Source of the DNA: Sequoia sempervirens
Lineage: Eukaryota > Streptophyta > Pinopsida > Cupressales > Cupressaceae
Length of the DNA: 64,000 nucleotides
Assembly (NCBI GenBank): GCA_007258455.2
Contig: VDFB02195988.1
Span: 1-64,000 of the forward strand
Reading direction: 5' to 3'
The notes under the pieces are model-generated. The model saw only the letters and a list, made by a program, of their open reading frames with translations. It made no database searches and had not been told where the DNA came from. The translations under genes were made by a program, and so were the position numbers. This document shows positions 27,058-37,920 of this stretch, piece by piece (the stretch's first letter is position 1; each line of letters opens with the position of its first letter).

Positions 27058-27374
27058 GGGGGCCGAGACCCGGAAGAGGTCTCAGGGTAACTCATTGGAA
27101 GTTTATTAATCAAGTGAAAACGTTAATATTTAATTAGGGGTTTTGGATAGAATCACACATTAATAAGATATAAGTGAATGCCTCACTCATAGCTCAAGTG
27201 CTTGTATGGGCTTGAGATGAGATGAGAAGGCCTGGAATGAAAAATCATTGTCTTGTCCTTATGAAAGATAATCGATGCCGCATTGGATTGCATGTGGGGC
27301 CGGGTTTCGTAAGAGGTCACCAGGGTAACCCAAGTTGGGGGCCGGGGCCTAGGAAGATTGGCCAGGGTAACCCA
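27058..27374 (+). repeat. Threefold GGGGCCGGG...CAGGGTAACCCA motif in insertion A
   Basis: A ~40-base motif of the form GGGGGCCGRG...AAGAGGTC.CAGGGTAACCCA occurs at about 27,058-27,098, 27,296-27,333 and 27,336-27,374. Diverged equivalents stand at matching places in unit B (near 38,515, 38,755 and 38,800), so the triplet is an old feature of this LTR family. Confidence 0.65.
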
Positions 27375-28315
27375 TGCAACATTGCGATGACACTCTTCCT
27401 TAAACAACCAAGTATGCTTTGTTTCCTTCTATGATATTCTTGAGTCTCTGGAAGCACATGTTGGCATTTGTATGTTGATGCTTTATTGGTTATTCCTTAT
27501 GTTAGGCACATCTTGTGTTGGTTATATCTTGTGCTGAGATTTCCTTATGTTATTGTGGATCTTGTTGTGAAGTCTTGTACCCTTGTTCTATATGATGGTT
27601 ATTGTTGGGGATCCTTCTTGTCATCTCTTAGCACGGGGGGTGGGCCTTCGGGTCCACGTGGTTGGGTGGAACATGCTATGCACCCCATTGGGTCCCCAAT
27701 TATCGATTGAGAAGTGCGATATTGTACCTTGCAGTGACTCTTGAGTTGATCCAAAGTTGAATCTGGTATTGCGGCTTTGTACTCCTTCATTTCAAATGTA
27801 ACATTCCATTTTATTGTATTTTTCCCATTCATGTTGGGAAGTGGCATTGTAATATTGTAACTCTTGATTAATGTGTTAACCATGTTCATGTTATCTTATG
27901 ATAACTGGTGTATACTTACCATTCATGTGATGTAATAATGTTGTTGTGAAAAGTAATGCAGTCAAGTAAACCCGAGGGATTTTTTATATGTAGTTCATGT
28001 TTAGTTTTCATTTCATATGGTATATGATTATTATGATGTATGTAAGTACTTTAAAAAAAAAAATTGGTGCCATAAATGTTATATATATTTGTATCCTTTG
28101 GGGTTGCTTGGCGGGCCATTACAATTTCTTAGCACTCCATGACTACAATTGTTTATTCTTTCTTGACAAGTACTGGGCACTCTGAACTAAATTAGAGACT
28201 AAATAGTTGAAGGTTTTTTTTCTACATTCCAATTAAAAATTGGTTTGCATAGGGAAAAAGAAAAGGGTGGTGGTGGATCAAAAGGGTAGCGAGAGAATAT
28301 TTGCTCTCATAAAAA

Positions 28316-29240
28316 TTATAATTTCAAATATTTCTACATACAAGATCTAGTTCCTTTTATGTCACATATGAATATTTATGACTGATTGAAAGAAAAAAAT
28401 ATAAAAATTTCATAGACTTGGTGATTGTTAAGGGTAAGTGGTTGAATGATGATTTAATTGTTAAACATTTGAATGATGGGATTTTATTAATGTAGGGAAT
28501 GATATATTTATATGTATAATTATATTTTAAGAATTTTATAATTTTTTTATTAGAAAAGATTGTATACGAATATATCATAATACATATTTTATTTTTAATT
28601 TCTTTTTATTGTATATAAATTTCTTTTGTTTGGTACTATAATCGACCTTTTTTATTCAATGTTTTGGTCTCAATGTAAGTATGTTTAACTTTTCTCAATT
28701 TTATACAAAATTTATCATTTTTAATAAATATTTTTATTTATAATTATAATATTAAAAAAAGGTACGAAGGATAGGATTCCTTTATGCTATATGAATATTT
28801 ATGAATGATTGAATGTAATAATTTATAAAAAAATTTAAAAACCTTGGTGATTGTTAGGTATAAGTAGTTTAAAGGTGATTTAGTACTTAAACATTTGAAT
28901 CGATTAGACTTATTAATGTAGGGAGCGTCATATTTTTATTTATAATTATAAGTTGAAGAATTTAAAACTCTTATAATTAGAAGTGTAGTATATTGGAATT
29001 TATCCTTTTTTTAGTTCATGTTTTTATTGTATGTAACTTTTTCGTTTTTGGTAGTATGATTGTCTTTCTTCTATTGGATGTTTCGATTTGCATCTACTAT
29101 GTTTAGCTCTCTCAAATTTGTGCAAAGCTTATTATTTTTTTAATAAAATTTGTTATATATAATTATGATTTCAAATATTACATGTAAGATTTGATTCCTT
29201 TATGTCATATAAATATGTAAATAACTTTCTCAAATTTGTC
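28316..29240. repeat. ~420-bp tandem repeat (2.2 units) ending in a hairpin
   Basis: The landmark TTCCTTTTATGTCA/TTCCTTTATG occurs at 28,351, 28,777 and 29,195, and the sequences after each copy align (TTGGTGATTGTTA, AACATTTGAAT, TTATTAATGTAGGGA). The third copy is truncated after ~70 bp. A ~30-bp perfect-looking hairpin follows at 29,250-29,320 (TAAAATTTGTTATTT with its complement). Confidence 0.8.
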
Positions 29241-29339
29241 AAGAGCTTTTTTTTATAAAATTTGTTATTTATAATTATGATTTCAAATCATAATTTTAGA
29301 AATAACAAATTTTATAAAAAATAATAAGATTTACATTTT

Positions 29340-31060
29340 TTTTAATTGATTCCATATTACCAAAGAAAAACTAGGTTACATAGTACATATTGCACTCAAA
29401 AAGAGCATAACAAGCCTAGGATACCACAAACCAACATAGATACAAAAAATATTACATAAATGAACAATTTTTAGTGCTCAAAGCTATAACAACCTAGATA
29501 TTCCAACTTTCACTATATATGTCCATATCATAAAACCCAATGGGTAGATTGATCTCTAAGATGTTGTCATTATTTCTAACCACCTCTAGCCTAGTATCAC
29601 CCTTAGTAACTCTTTTCTTTTCTTTTATACCCATGTATTGAAGGAGCATATCATAGGTATAATTTTACGCCTTTCCTAAAATTCCAAGTAGTTTTTCACA
29701 AATTGTTCATTAGGGAGTGTAACTCCTTTTACATCAATTCCATTACTCATATCTCTTAATAAATAAAAAATAGCATCAAAGGTGATCACAAATAGAGCAG
29801 GGGCTAGCAAACAACCTTGTCTTGTTGATCTTTGCAGCTATAAGGGTTTAGAGAAAAAACCATTTATATCAACTTGAGAAATAGCATCCTTGAATAAGAA
29901 ATTTACCATTTAAAAAAATTATTAAGAAAATTTAAAGCTTCAAGAATCATTATGATAAATGAGCTTTCAACTGTATCATAGGCCTTTTCAAAATCAAGGA
30001 AGAGCATGTCATTTTCTTAGTTTGTTATTTTAGCCCACTCCATAGCCTCCCAACTAGTAATAAGATTTTTCAAGACATACATACCCTTGAAAAAGCTAGT
30101 TTGAGTATTCCTAACAAAAGTAGGGATGATATCAATAAGTCTCAGAGCCAAAACTTTAGCTAGAATTATGTAAGAAATATTAAGGAGGGTAATGGGCCTC
30201 TAGTTTCTAATTTGATATCTATATCCTTTGGGAAAATCTTGATGATTCCTCTATTAATATTTCTTCCCTAGAATCCTTTTCTAATAGCTTCAAGAATAAA
30301 CCTATGAGAGATTTTCACTAATCTAGTCAACTTTTTCTTGTAAAATTTAAAACAAATCCCATTTGTGCCTAGAGATTTATCATTTTTAAAGGTTCTAATA
30401 TGCTTTACAATCTCATCCTTAGTAATATCTCTAGCATTCCTATCACTTTATTCCTCTTTGATTTTCCTAGGGATGACTTGTCGACAATGATCTTGGGCTC
30501 TTTTACAATCCACATTGCTATCTTTAGCAAAGAAAATATTTTTATAGAAATCTTGAAATCCATTTATAACCAAAGAAATATCATTTATATTTTGATTATC
30601 CATTCATATTGATCCAATGTCTTCCCTAGCCCTTTTCTCCTTTCTATAATTATAGAATAAATTGGAACCTTTATCTCCATTTTTGATCCAATTCATTTTA
30701 TCCCTAACTTTTAAACCTTGAATCTTCTTAGTTTGCAAATTTCTCAAATTATTCTTGACTCTAACAAACTCCTCATTCAAGGAATCAGGATTATCTTGCA
30801 GTTGAGATTCAATAGAGAGAAGATCTTATTGAAGAAACTCTCAAATCTTCTTCCATCAGAGGCTCTCTTTTTCCCTAAAACTTGGAATAGGGACCCCGGT
30901 TGTTAATATCAGTATCCCATTTATCAATAGGAGATAATTTTTTAAGAAAGATCCTATTAATGTCTCTTAATTTGGAAATACCATAATTACAATCATTAAT
31001 GTTAAGTAGGTTAGTGCTAAGCTAAAAATTATTACTCTTCCTTATCTCATTCAACTTCCC
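29340..31060 (-). pseudogene. L1-type LINE ORF2 fragment, antisense
   Basis: The minus strand encodes recognisable L1 reverse transcriptase pieces in L1 order. From the right: a KMNWIKNGDKGSNLFYNY-like segment (~30,640-30,700), SLGTNGICFKFYKKKLTRL (~30,320-30,385), DMLFLDFEKAYDTVESSF (~29,955-30,010), then STRQGCLLAPALFVITFDAI (~29,775-29,835). These are the RT region before and including the palm A and B blocks. A YADD-like position near 29,650 has become ambiguous. Stops and small indels are frequent. Endonuclease, RNase H and the poly(A) end are not visible, so this is an old internal fragment. Confidence 0.8.
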
Positions 31061-32054
31061 TCTATTTTGCACTTGAATTATAGAAAAAAATAGAAATGGA
31101 TGCATAAATCATTCAAAATTTATCCTGAAGAAGGGTTAAAAGGGTGCCTCCAAGTTCTATTTGGTGAAGTTTAGATCAAAATGGTTGTTTGAAGGAAATC
31201 ATATTGTTATACTTTCTTAGGAATTAATCAAAGTAGTCATTGGTTTCTCGAACCAAAAGAACCTTTGATAGGTTCCTAGTTCTCAAAATATAAAGAACCT
31301 CCAATAATTTCTTGGTTCTTGTTGAACCCCCAACAAAGGAAAAGTAAGGACCATTAATGAAAGAGGAACAAAAGAAGCAAAGAAAAATCAAAAGGATTAT
31401 AGATTCCAAGAACTGTTGGAACCTCTAGCAAGTTCTTACTCTTGTCCTAGCTTCAATATCAATAGAATGAATTAAAGAAAGAAGAGAAAGAATCAAGAGT
31501 TTCAATGGTTCTCAAAACCATTTGAACCTCCAATTAGTTCCCAAAAAAAAATTGGTTCTCAATGAGGCTTGATGCTCTGATAAAAATATTAAGGAGGATA
31601 TTGTTTGTTCGGGGGTTCATATGAAGACCTTATGCAAATCAAAAGCTTCTATACATAACAAAGAAATAAAAATCCACCCAAGAATAAATTGAAGAGCAGA
31701 TCCAAATATTAACTTCTTATATTAAGAATATTTTAAATTTTTCAACACATGCATTAGATGGGCCTTTGGTTAGCGATGATTTAGAGATATTCGGTATTGA
31801 TAATGGTCCAATTGAAAGGTTTAAAAAATATTAGTCATTTGGAAAAGCCTTTGAAACCTAGGTTGAGCAAGTTCAACTAGATATAAAATCTTTTGCATTG
31901 AAAGAGGTGTAATGTTATATAAGGAAATCAAGGAAAAAAACAAGAAACTAAAGAAAGATCTCCAAACAATGAGAAAAGAAGAATCTATTTGGCATTTAGT
32001 AGTAAGAGATATAGAAGAAATGTTAAAAATTGACACAGACACAACTAAACAAAA
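31061..32054. repeat. Loop DNA with clustered GGTTCT/AGAACC palindromic motifs
   Basis: From about 31,237 to 31,565 the words GGTTCT, GAACC and TTGGTTCTCGAACCAA-like palindromes recur at least eight times in alternating orientation. The remainder up to the right arm of the inverted repeat is AT-rich and unassigned. Confidence 0.5.
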
Positions 32055-35000
32055 AGGTCCCCATATTTGTTTTAAACATTTGATAGATGTTATTCATTAC
32101 ATGCTTTTTCAAATTTTCATGTTTTTCGTGGAGTTATTATTGGAAAGGGAATATAATGAAAAACTATATATTTTAAGTAAATCTACATCCTTTTAGTATT
32201 TAAATATTTTTAAATAATTTCCTCATTGATATCTTGTTTACTTTGACATGCACAATCATAGAAGTTCACATGTACATAAAACTGGGAGAAATTTTTAATG
32301 ATATATCCATGCCCTTTTCCATTACTTTTTGGGCACACTATGACTAGATTGTCCTTTATGCAATAACAATTCTACATGCGGCATATTCTTGTGTGAATTC
32401 ATATCATGAAATTACCCTATCTTGGATAAGATCTACCAAAGCAAACTTGACCTAGTAATTTTGAACCCTACAATTTTAAAATTTAAATTTGATTTAAACC
32501 TTAACAACACCCTCACACTAGTCATTGTGAGCTTACCTACTACATGCTTATGTTGATTTGCATGCTATATTTTATTTAAAGACATTCATTCAAGCATATA
32601 AAATTATCAAAGTATTAAGACAACTAGGATTTATCAAAAGAGAATTTTCATTGAGAGGAATGTAATAGCATTTTATAATAACATTTATCATCACGTCTTT
32701 CGCCATTAAGCCTAAGTCATGGAATTAGTTTGATTAGGGGTCTAATTGAGGAGGACATAACCCTCACAATTTAGTAAATTCCCTAAAAAAATACTAAACA
32801 TAGTTATTTAGAATATCAAGGCAACCAAATTCTAAGCATAAAATTTTTGCTAGTTGATTCTTATAGGTATAAGTTTATATTTGCACATTAGTTCAATTTC
32901 TTAGACATGGATATGAACCAAATAATTTTTTTGAGTCATACACTGATCATCTAGAGATGTAAATGAGGATAACACAAGCCTCACAATTTAATAGATTTTA
33001 TAATTGTGTTTCTAAACTTTGTCAATCCAAGTTGTAAAGAAGATAAAAATAAGTGAATTTGAAGAATTATTTTTTTGCTAGTTGATTATTTCAACAATAG
33101 GCTTAGACTTGTACACTAGTTCTATTTTGTACACATCTAAACCAAAGCAAAGAACATTTAATTTGCATATTTTAAGCCATCTATAGAAACCTCCAATACT
33201 TCAAATAATAATCATCTATATCTCCAATCACATTTGTATCATTGGATTTTAAGATAAGTATCACATTTAATTTATTTAATTTTAATATCACTAATCTTAT
33301 TAATCCTAACCTTCTTTAAAATTTACTTAATTTTTAAAATAAAACATAATAAATAATTTTTTTCATTAAATTAAATAATTAAATATAATAATATTGTTAC
33401 ATATATTTTATAATTATTAAAACACTAAAATTGTAAATCAAATATTTGTAATTTTAAGATATAAATCTTTTATTAAAACATTTTTACTTAATATATAAAA
33501 TTAAAATATTAAAAACAAGCATTTTCAATTTTTAGAACATAAGATGTAAATCCACTCTTCTTCATTTGAAAGATACCCTCACCTCAATCTATATAATGAT
33601 ATGAATGTGGGATTAAAACAAAAACCCCCATAATCAAATATGTAACGCTAGCCCTTGATGAAATACAAGAAATGGGCGAGAAAGAATGAGAATACACGAG
33701 TAGGGCTTTAAAGGTGAAGAATGTGAAATGCCCATTTTGCAGGTTTGAGTCAGGTCACTGCATCCTTCGCTCGACTGTCTGTTCTCACTACATCAGACAA
33801 ACGTAAACGGTGGAAATGACAAATGGGAACGGGAATGGCAAACGTAAACTGAAACGGTGGAATAATACGAAAATGAAGATTTGAAAAGACTCAGGTTAAC
33901 GCAACGCTACGGAACCAGAAAAGGTTGGGTTAAGAGGGCCCCACATGGCTCGGCAACCTAAGCATTGAACGCTTAGAGTGTGTCGGTTAAGCTTTCCAAC
34001 ATACCTACACACTAGCTCTTTCTTTGTGCCTGCAAGGAGGCGTTGCTGTTTGGAGGCGCTATAGAAGCAGACCTTGGCGACGCTGCAGAAAGCCACACTC
34101 TACGTTTTTTGTAAACCAATTTTTGATTTTTTAATTTTTGAAGAGGCTTTGGCATGGCGCAAACCTACTCCCTATTTTCGACTTACTGTAGAACCAATTC
34201 TTTGTCCAGGCTCAGTGCACAAACACTCCATAATTCCTGCTAGGAGCCGTTCCTTGTTCCATTCAAGGTATCTATTTTTTGGTGGGGGAGTTCACCACTC
34301 GGAAGCCACTGGAAATTAGCATTACATCTCAAATTGTTGCGGAAACGATTTATCTTGGAGGCTTATTTTTTCGATTCAGAAGACCCACGAGTTTCCTCTA
34401 TTGCAGCAGTGATTTTGTTGGGAGAAGGAACGATTTCCCTGCCAGTTGCAGATTTGCATCTCTGTTCGTGAAGCCTGATTCTCTGTTTAGAGGGCAGATT
34501 GCTTGGAGATTTTCCCAAAGCCGCAATTTTGAAGTGAAGAGGTTAGTGATTTTTTTGCAGAGGCACCATTTCATGTTCTTGGAGGTGCGACTTCTCTTTG
34601 CTGGTGATTCTATGTCTCGTGGCTGCAAATTTGGAGAAACTACAATTCCATTGGAATCATTTAAATCAAACTTTATATTTTATAAAGTTTTCCCTAAATA
34701 TTTAGGGTTCAAGATGTTGTGCAGAAGTGTAGTACCCCTCCACTTTGCTTATGTTTATGTTAGCATGTTTTCACTTTGATATACTTTGGTACCTTGTTTT
34801 GGTGTATTGATCGTTGTTTTTAGAGCGATAGTGGATTCATTTTGGGATATGGTGAAACATTGTATGGTGATAATTAATTTCTGACATGCTTTGTATTAGT
34901 GTAGATGTTTCCTTCAGATGTTATTGCTATATATATGTTTATTGTAGATTAATTGTTATTTTATTTGTCAGTTTGATGTGATGTGTATTGGTGTGGAGAA

Positions 35001-35084
35001 CGAGTTACATCACTCGCTTGCGAGTGCCCTGTGATTTCCATGATTTTCTCCGCATGGTGTGTTTGTACAATAGATTATATATAT

Positions 35085-36079
35085 GGGTGATCCCATAATG
35101 GTAGTTTTACGATTTTTGGCCAAAGCTGGACAGAAATTATTATTATTTTTAACTAAATCTTCACATTTGGGCACCTATAGCAACTAAAGCGTAGAATTTG
35201 AAGATGAGGTGCAAACTAGAGTCTCATCAAATTTTGTCTGCGGATTCTAAAATATTTTTTTCTAAAAATTTTGGAATCAATTACACTTCTTTTTCCATCT
35301 CCTATGAAGAAATTGATTTTTTGAGAAACAACATTTTTAAAAAAGTGACACACACCATATAATGCATAACTTTTTTTTCCATGAAGGATAAAATTCTAAT
35401 TCTTTCAAATTTAGATTTGTAACTCTAATATCCTAGTGCTTCCCGCCCGTTAGATGTTTTATTGAATATTTTTTTCCTTAATCAAGTTTCAAAGTCAAAC
35501 AAATTACAATTGAGACCGCAGTAGCGGCCAATTTATGCTTGTGGCTTTTTGTATGTCAAAGGTTATTTTATTCTTTTGTTGGATAAAGGACTTCAATATC
35601 TATTGCACTCATATTTTTCAAAAAAAAAAATTGATAATCTTCTATTTTTCCACATGTGAAGAACAAAGAAATTCATTTTCAATGAAAAACCTATGTTTAA
35701 TAAAACTTAAAAAACAAATACATAACAAAACCAAAACATATTAAAATTATATTCATTGGATAGCTTGTTCTAAGGAATACCATAATCATTTGAAATAAAT
35801 TTTAAATGAATTCATTTAATCCCCCAAAATCTAAATCAAAAGTGATTTTTTATCAGCATTTTGATAGGTGTAAAGGAGATGCATTTATAGGTATGGTTTA
35901 AAACTAGCGAGGTTCTATCCAAGGGGGTTTGATCTAAGGTAATTTGATCAAACCCTCTTCAATTGGAATCCTTAAAATGGAACTTTTTAAGGCTTAAATC
36001 ATTATATTTTCTAAAAATATGTGATTTCAGCTAAAATATGTTCCTCTCAGGAATTATAAACCACTATTATGACAGCACT
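35085..36079 (-). mobile_element. ~1-kb TIR element, copy b
   Basis: It is an inverted copy of 13,504-14,470. It begins GGGTGATCCCATAATGGTAG and ends ...TAAACCACTATTATGACAGCA, with a degraded right terminus. The interior matches the other copy in reverse, for example CCTATAATGGAGTCTCCTTT there against AAAGGAGATGCATTTATAGG here. ATAT lies just outside both ends, but the context is too AT-rich for that to count for much. Confidence 0.72.
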
Positions 36080-37544
36080 ATATATATGTATGTTATTTGT
36101 TTGATTAGGTTAGGTACATGACAGAGCTCCACAGTTGCACAGTGCGGCGTGTCAAGACTCAACAATCGTAGAGTTGGGAGGTAGTAACAAGGTTCATCCT
36201 AGTCTAGTCTTAAATCCAGTCACAGTGTATCGTCAGTTTAAGTTTGGTGTCTTTGGTGGTTTCGTTTGCATTTGATTGGTTTATTTGTTATGAAAGGAAA
36301 ATTTTGTTAAATTAATGATAGATTAATATTTCTTTATTTTAATGTTTATTAAATTAATTTTTAAATGTTGTAAATAAAAGCTTTATATTTTATTTAATTA
36401 ATAAAATTAGTTTGTTTGGTTAAATAATTTAATCACTGAGATTAAAATTATTTAATTAAATAAATTAATGAATTAAATTAAAGATACTTTATTTGTGTGA
36501 ATAGATTAAATTTAAAATTAATTGTTATGTGGGAAATGGTTATTTAATTGTTAAATAAATAAATTAAATAAGGAAAAGGGAAATTGTATTTTAAAAAATT
36601 TGAAATCTTTAATTCTTGAAATGCATTCAATTTTTGATAAGGAAGAAAGAAAAGATTGTGGTAAGGGTTGTTAGAAGATATTTTTTTCTTCTAGGCATGT
36701 GGTAGTGAAATTAATTGCTTTTTGTTTGTTGAGGATTCTCTCGAAAGATTTTTATGGATTTGGGGAAAATAGAAAATTACTTCATGGGAAATGAAAAGAA
36801 CAGGGTTCTGGAAAATAAAATATTGATTTGTGAAAATTTGTGATTTCCTCTGGGATTTGCTTAATTTTTCTAGAAGAAGCTTTTTGGTTTAGTATTTGTT
36901 TTCTTCTAGGTATTGGTTTTCTGGAGGAGCTTTGGAGGATTGCACGCAAAGGAAACAAAGTCTCTCTTCTACAGACAAGTTTTTTGAAGTTACAGGAATA
37001 CAGGTATTTTCTTGGTAATTTAATTTATTTCTTTTGAAAAGATTGTCTGTGAAAAGGTTTAGTATTGTGAGGTTTTGTTAAAATTGTTATATGCATGATG
37101 GATTGAGGAAATTGTTTGTGATTTAAATCTCTGTTATTCTTAGCAATTTAATCTGTAGATAAATTTAGGAATAGGGAACCCCTGTAAAAATCTTTGTTAA
37201 AAGCTTCCTGTAGAAAATAATTTGAATGAATAATTGTGAAGGAAATCATTTGTTTGGAAAATGAAATAGAAACCCTCTGTGAAATATTGCGTGTACTGTT
37301 AAAATTCTCAATTTCCCCATTACAAACCCTGTTGAAAATATATGCATGATTTTAGTAATCTATTATTCATTTAGTTGTGAATTTATATATTCATATATAA
37401 ATTGAATTGAGAAAATTTTATATTCTTTGTAAGAATATTGTGAAATACGCCGTACAGGTGAGATTGTTATATTAAAAAAAAAATAGAATGAATTCGCTGT
37501 ATTTTAATTATTTAAATTTTGATTTAGAAATATATTGAGAAATT

Positions 37545-37735
37545 CCGCGGCGCTTGGGGGGGGGGGGCTACCCACGGCCGACCCCGCAGGGGAGTCGACA
37601 GTGAGGGCTGAGCCCAGCACTGCCCTCACAGGTAGCGCTCGGCTCTGCCTCCATGGCCGAGCCCTGTGGGGTGGGCTGCGAAGGCAGCCCTACCCACAGC
37701 GCGGCCTGCGGATGGTTAGGGCTTTAAGCCCTAAC
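37545..37735. other. GC-rich islet within unit B
   Basis: About 190 bases of very GC-rich DNA (a G run followed by CTACCCACGGCCGACCCCGC, many GGCTGAGCCC/GGGCTGCG-type inverted words) sit between flanks that are almost wholly A and T. The right edge is a small palindrome, AGGGCTTTAAGCCCT. The 70-codon ORF across it (37,535-37,747) is composition-driven and not supported as a gene. Confidence 0.75.
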
Positions 37736-37759
37736 TTTTATTGTTAACAATTATGCAAA

Positions 37760-37920
37760 TTTTAAATATATGTTTTATTTTAAAATATTTAGCATTAATA
37801 TTTATATATTGCATAATTATTATATATATATATATGCAATATGTAATATATATTAATAATATAATATATATTATATATAAAATATATATATAATACTTAT
37901 AATTATATATTTATTTAATG
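37760..37920. repeat. AT-rich microsatellite
   Basis: This is a nearly pure A/T stretch with (TA)n blocks directly after the GC islet. It has no coding or RNA signal. Confidence 0.8.

Larger units (their letters stand above)
22902..28123 (+). mobile_element. LTR-type insertion A (5.2 kb) carrying host-like and rRNA fragments
   Basis: The boundaries are exact because the empty site survives in the neighbouring tandem unit. ATTTC is duplicated at 22,897-22,901 and 28,124-28,128. The insert begins TATAATACCCCCTCTGCAC (probably TG mutated to TA) and ends GGCGGGCCATTACA, an LTR-like TG...CA frame. Its last ~1.1 kb (27,040-28,123) is similar to 38,500-39,500, so the two units belong to one family. 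I see no internal copy of its start, no RT and no integrase. It could be a solo LTR that acquired foreign DNA, or a non-autonomous element. It contains the coding fragment at 24,124-25,317 and the 18S fragment at 26,176-26,300. Confidence 0.75.
22601..28190. repeat. 181-bp tandem duplication; second unit interrupted
   Basis: Unit 1 is 22,601-22,781. Unit 2 begins at 22,782 (AGTTATCCCTCATGG), is cut at 22,901 by the insertion at 22,902-28,123, and resumes at 28,124 with TTCTTAGCACTCCATGACTA. Unit 1 therefore preserves the uninterrupted target site, ATGATTTCTTAGCACTCC, at about 22,713-22,730. Confidence 0.88.
20684..34010. mobile_element. Long inverted-repeat element with ~1.9-kb arms and a 9.5-kb loop
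   Basis: The left arm (20,684-~22,497) and right arm (~32,055-34,010) are reverse complements over almost their whole length, roughly 80-90 % alike by eye. Paired landmarks: GGGCATGGATATATCATTAA at ~22,253 pairs with ~32,294-32,315, and TTTTAATCCCACATTCATTT at ~20,900 pairs with ~33,607-33,627. The outer ends share GTGTAGG, then a diverged stretch containing CACTCTAAGC. The loop holds an LTR-type insertion, a ~420-bp tandem repeat and an antisense L1 fragment. No transposase was seen and no target duplication could be fixed. A TIR DNA transposon is most likely; an inverted duplication is possible. Confidence 0.7.

Noticed and set aside
22902..28123. Insertion A as a Helitron
   Set aside because: The 5' TC/3' CTRR ends and A-T insertion without duplication are not met; a 5-bp duplication and TA(TG)...CA ends fit an LTR element.
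34279..34779. 166-codon ORF as a possible gene
   Set aside because: It lies in the untranslated leader of the copia-like element and runs across the start of unit B; the sequence lacks a protein pattern.
37535..37747. 70-codon ORF over the GC islet
   Set aside because: Absence of stops is expected from GC richness; there is no motif and the frame continues into AT-rich DNA.
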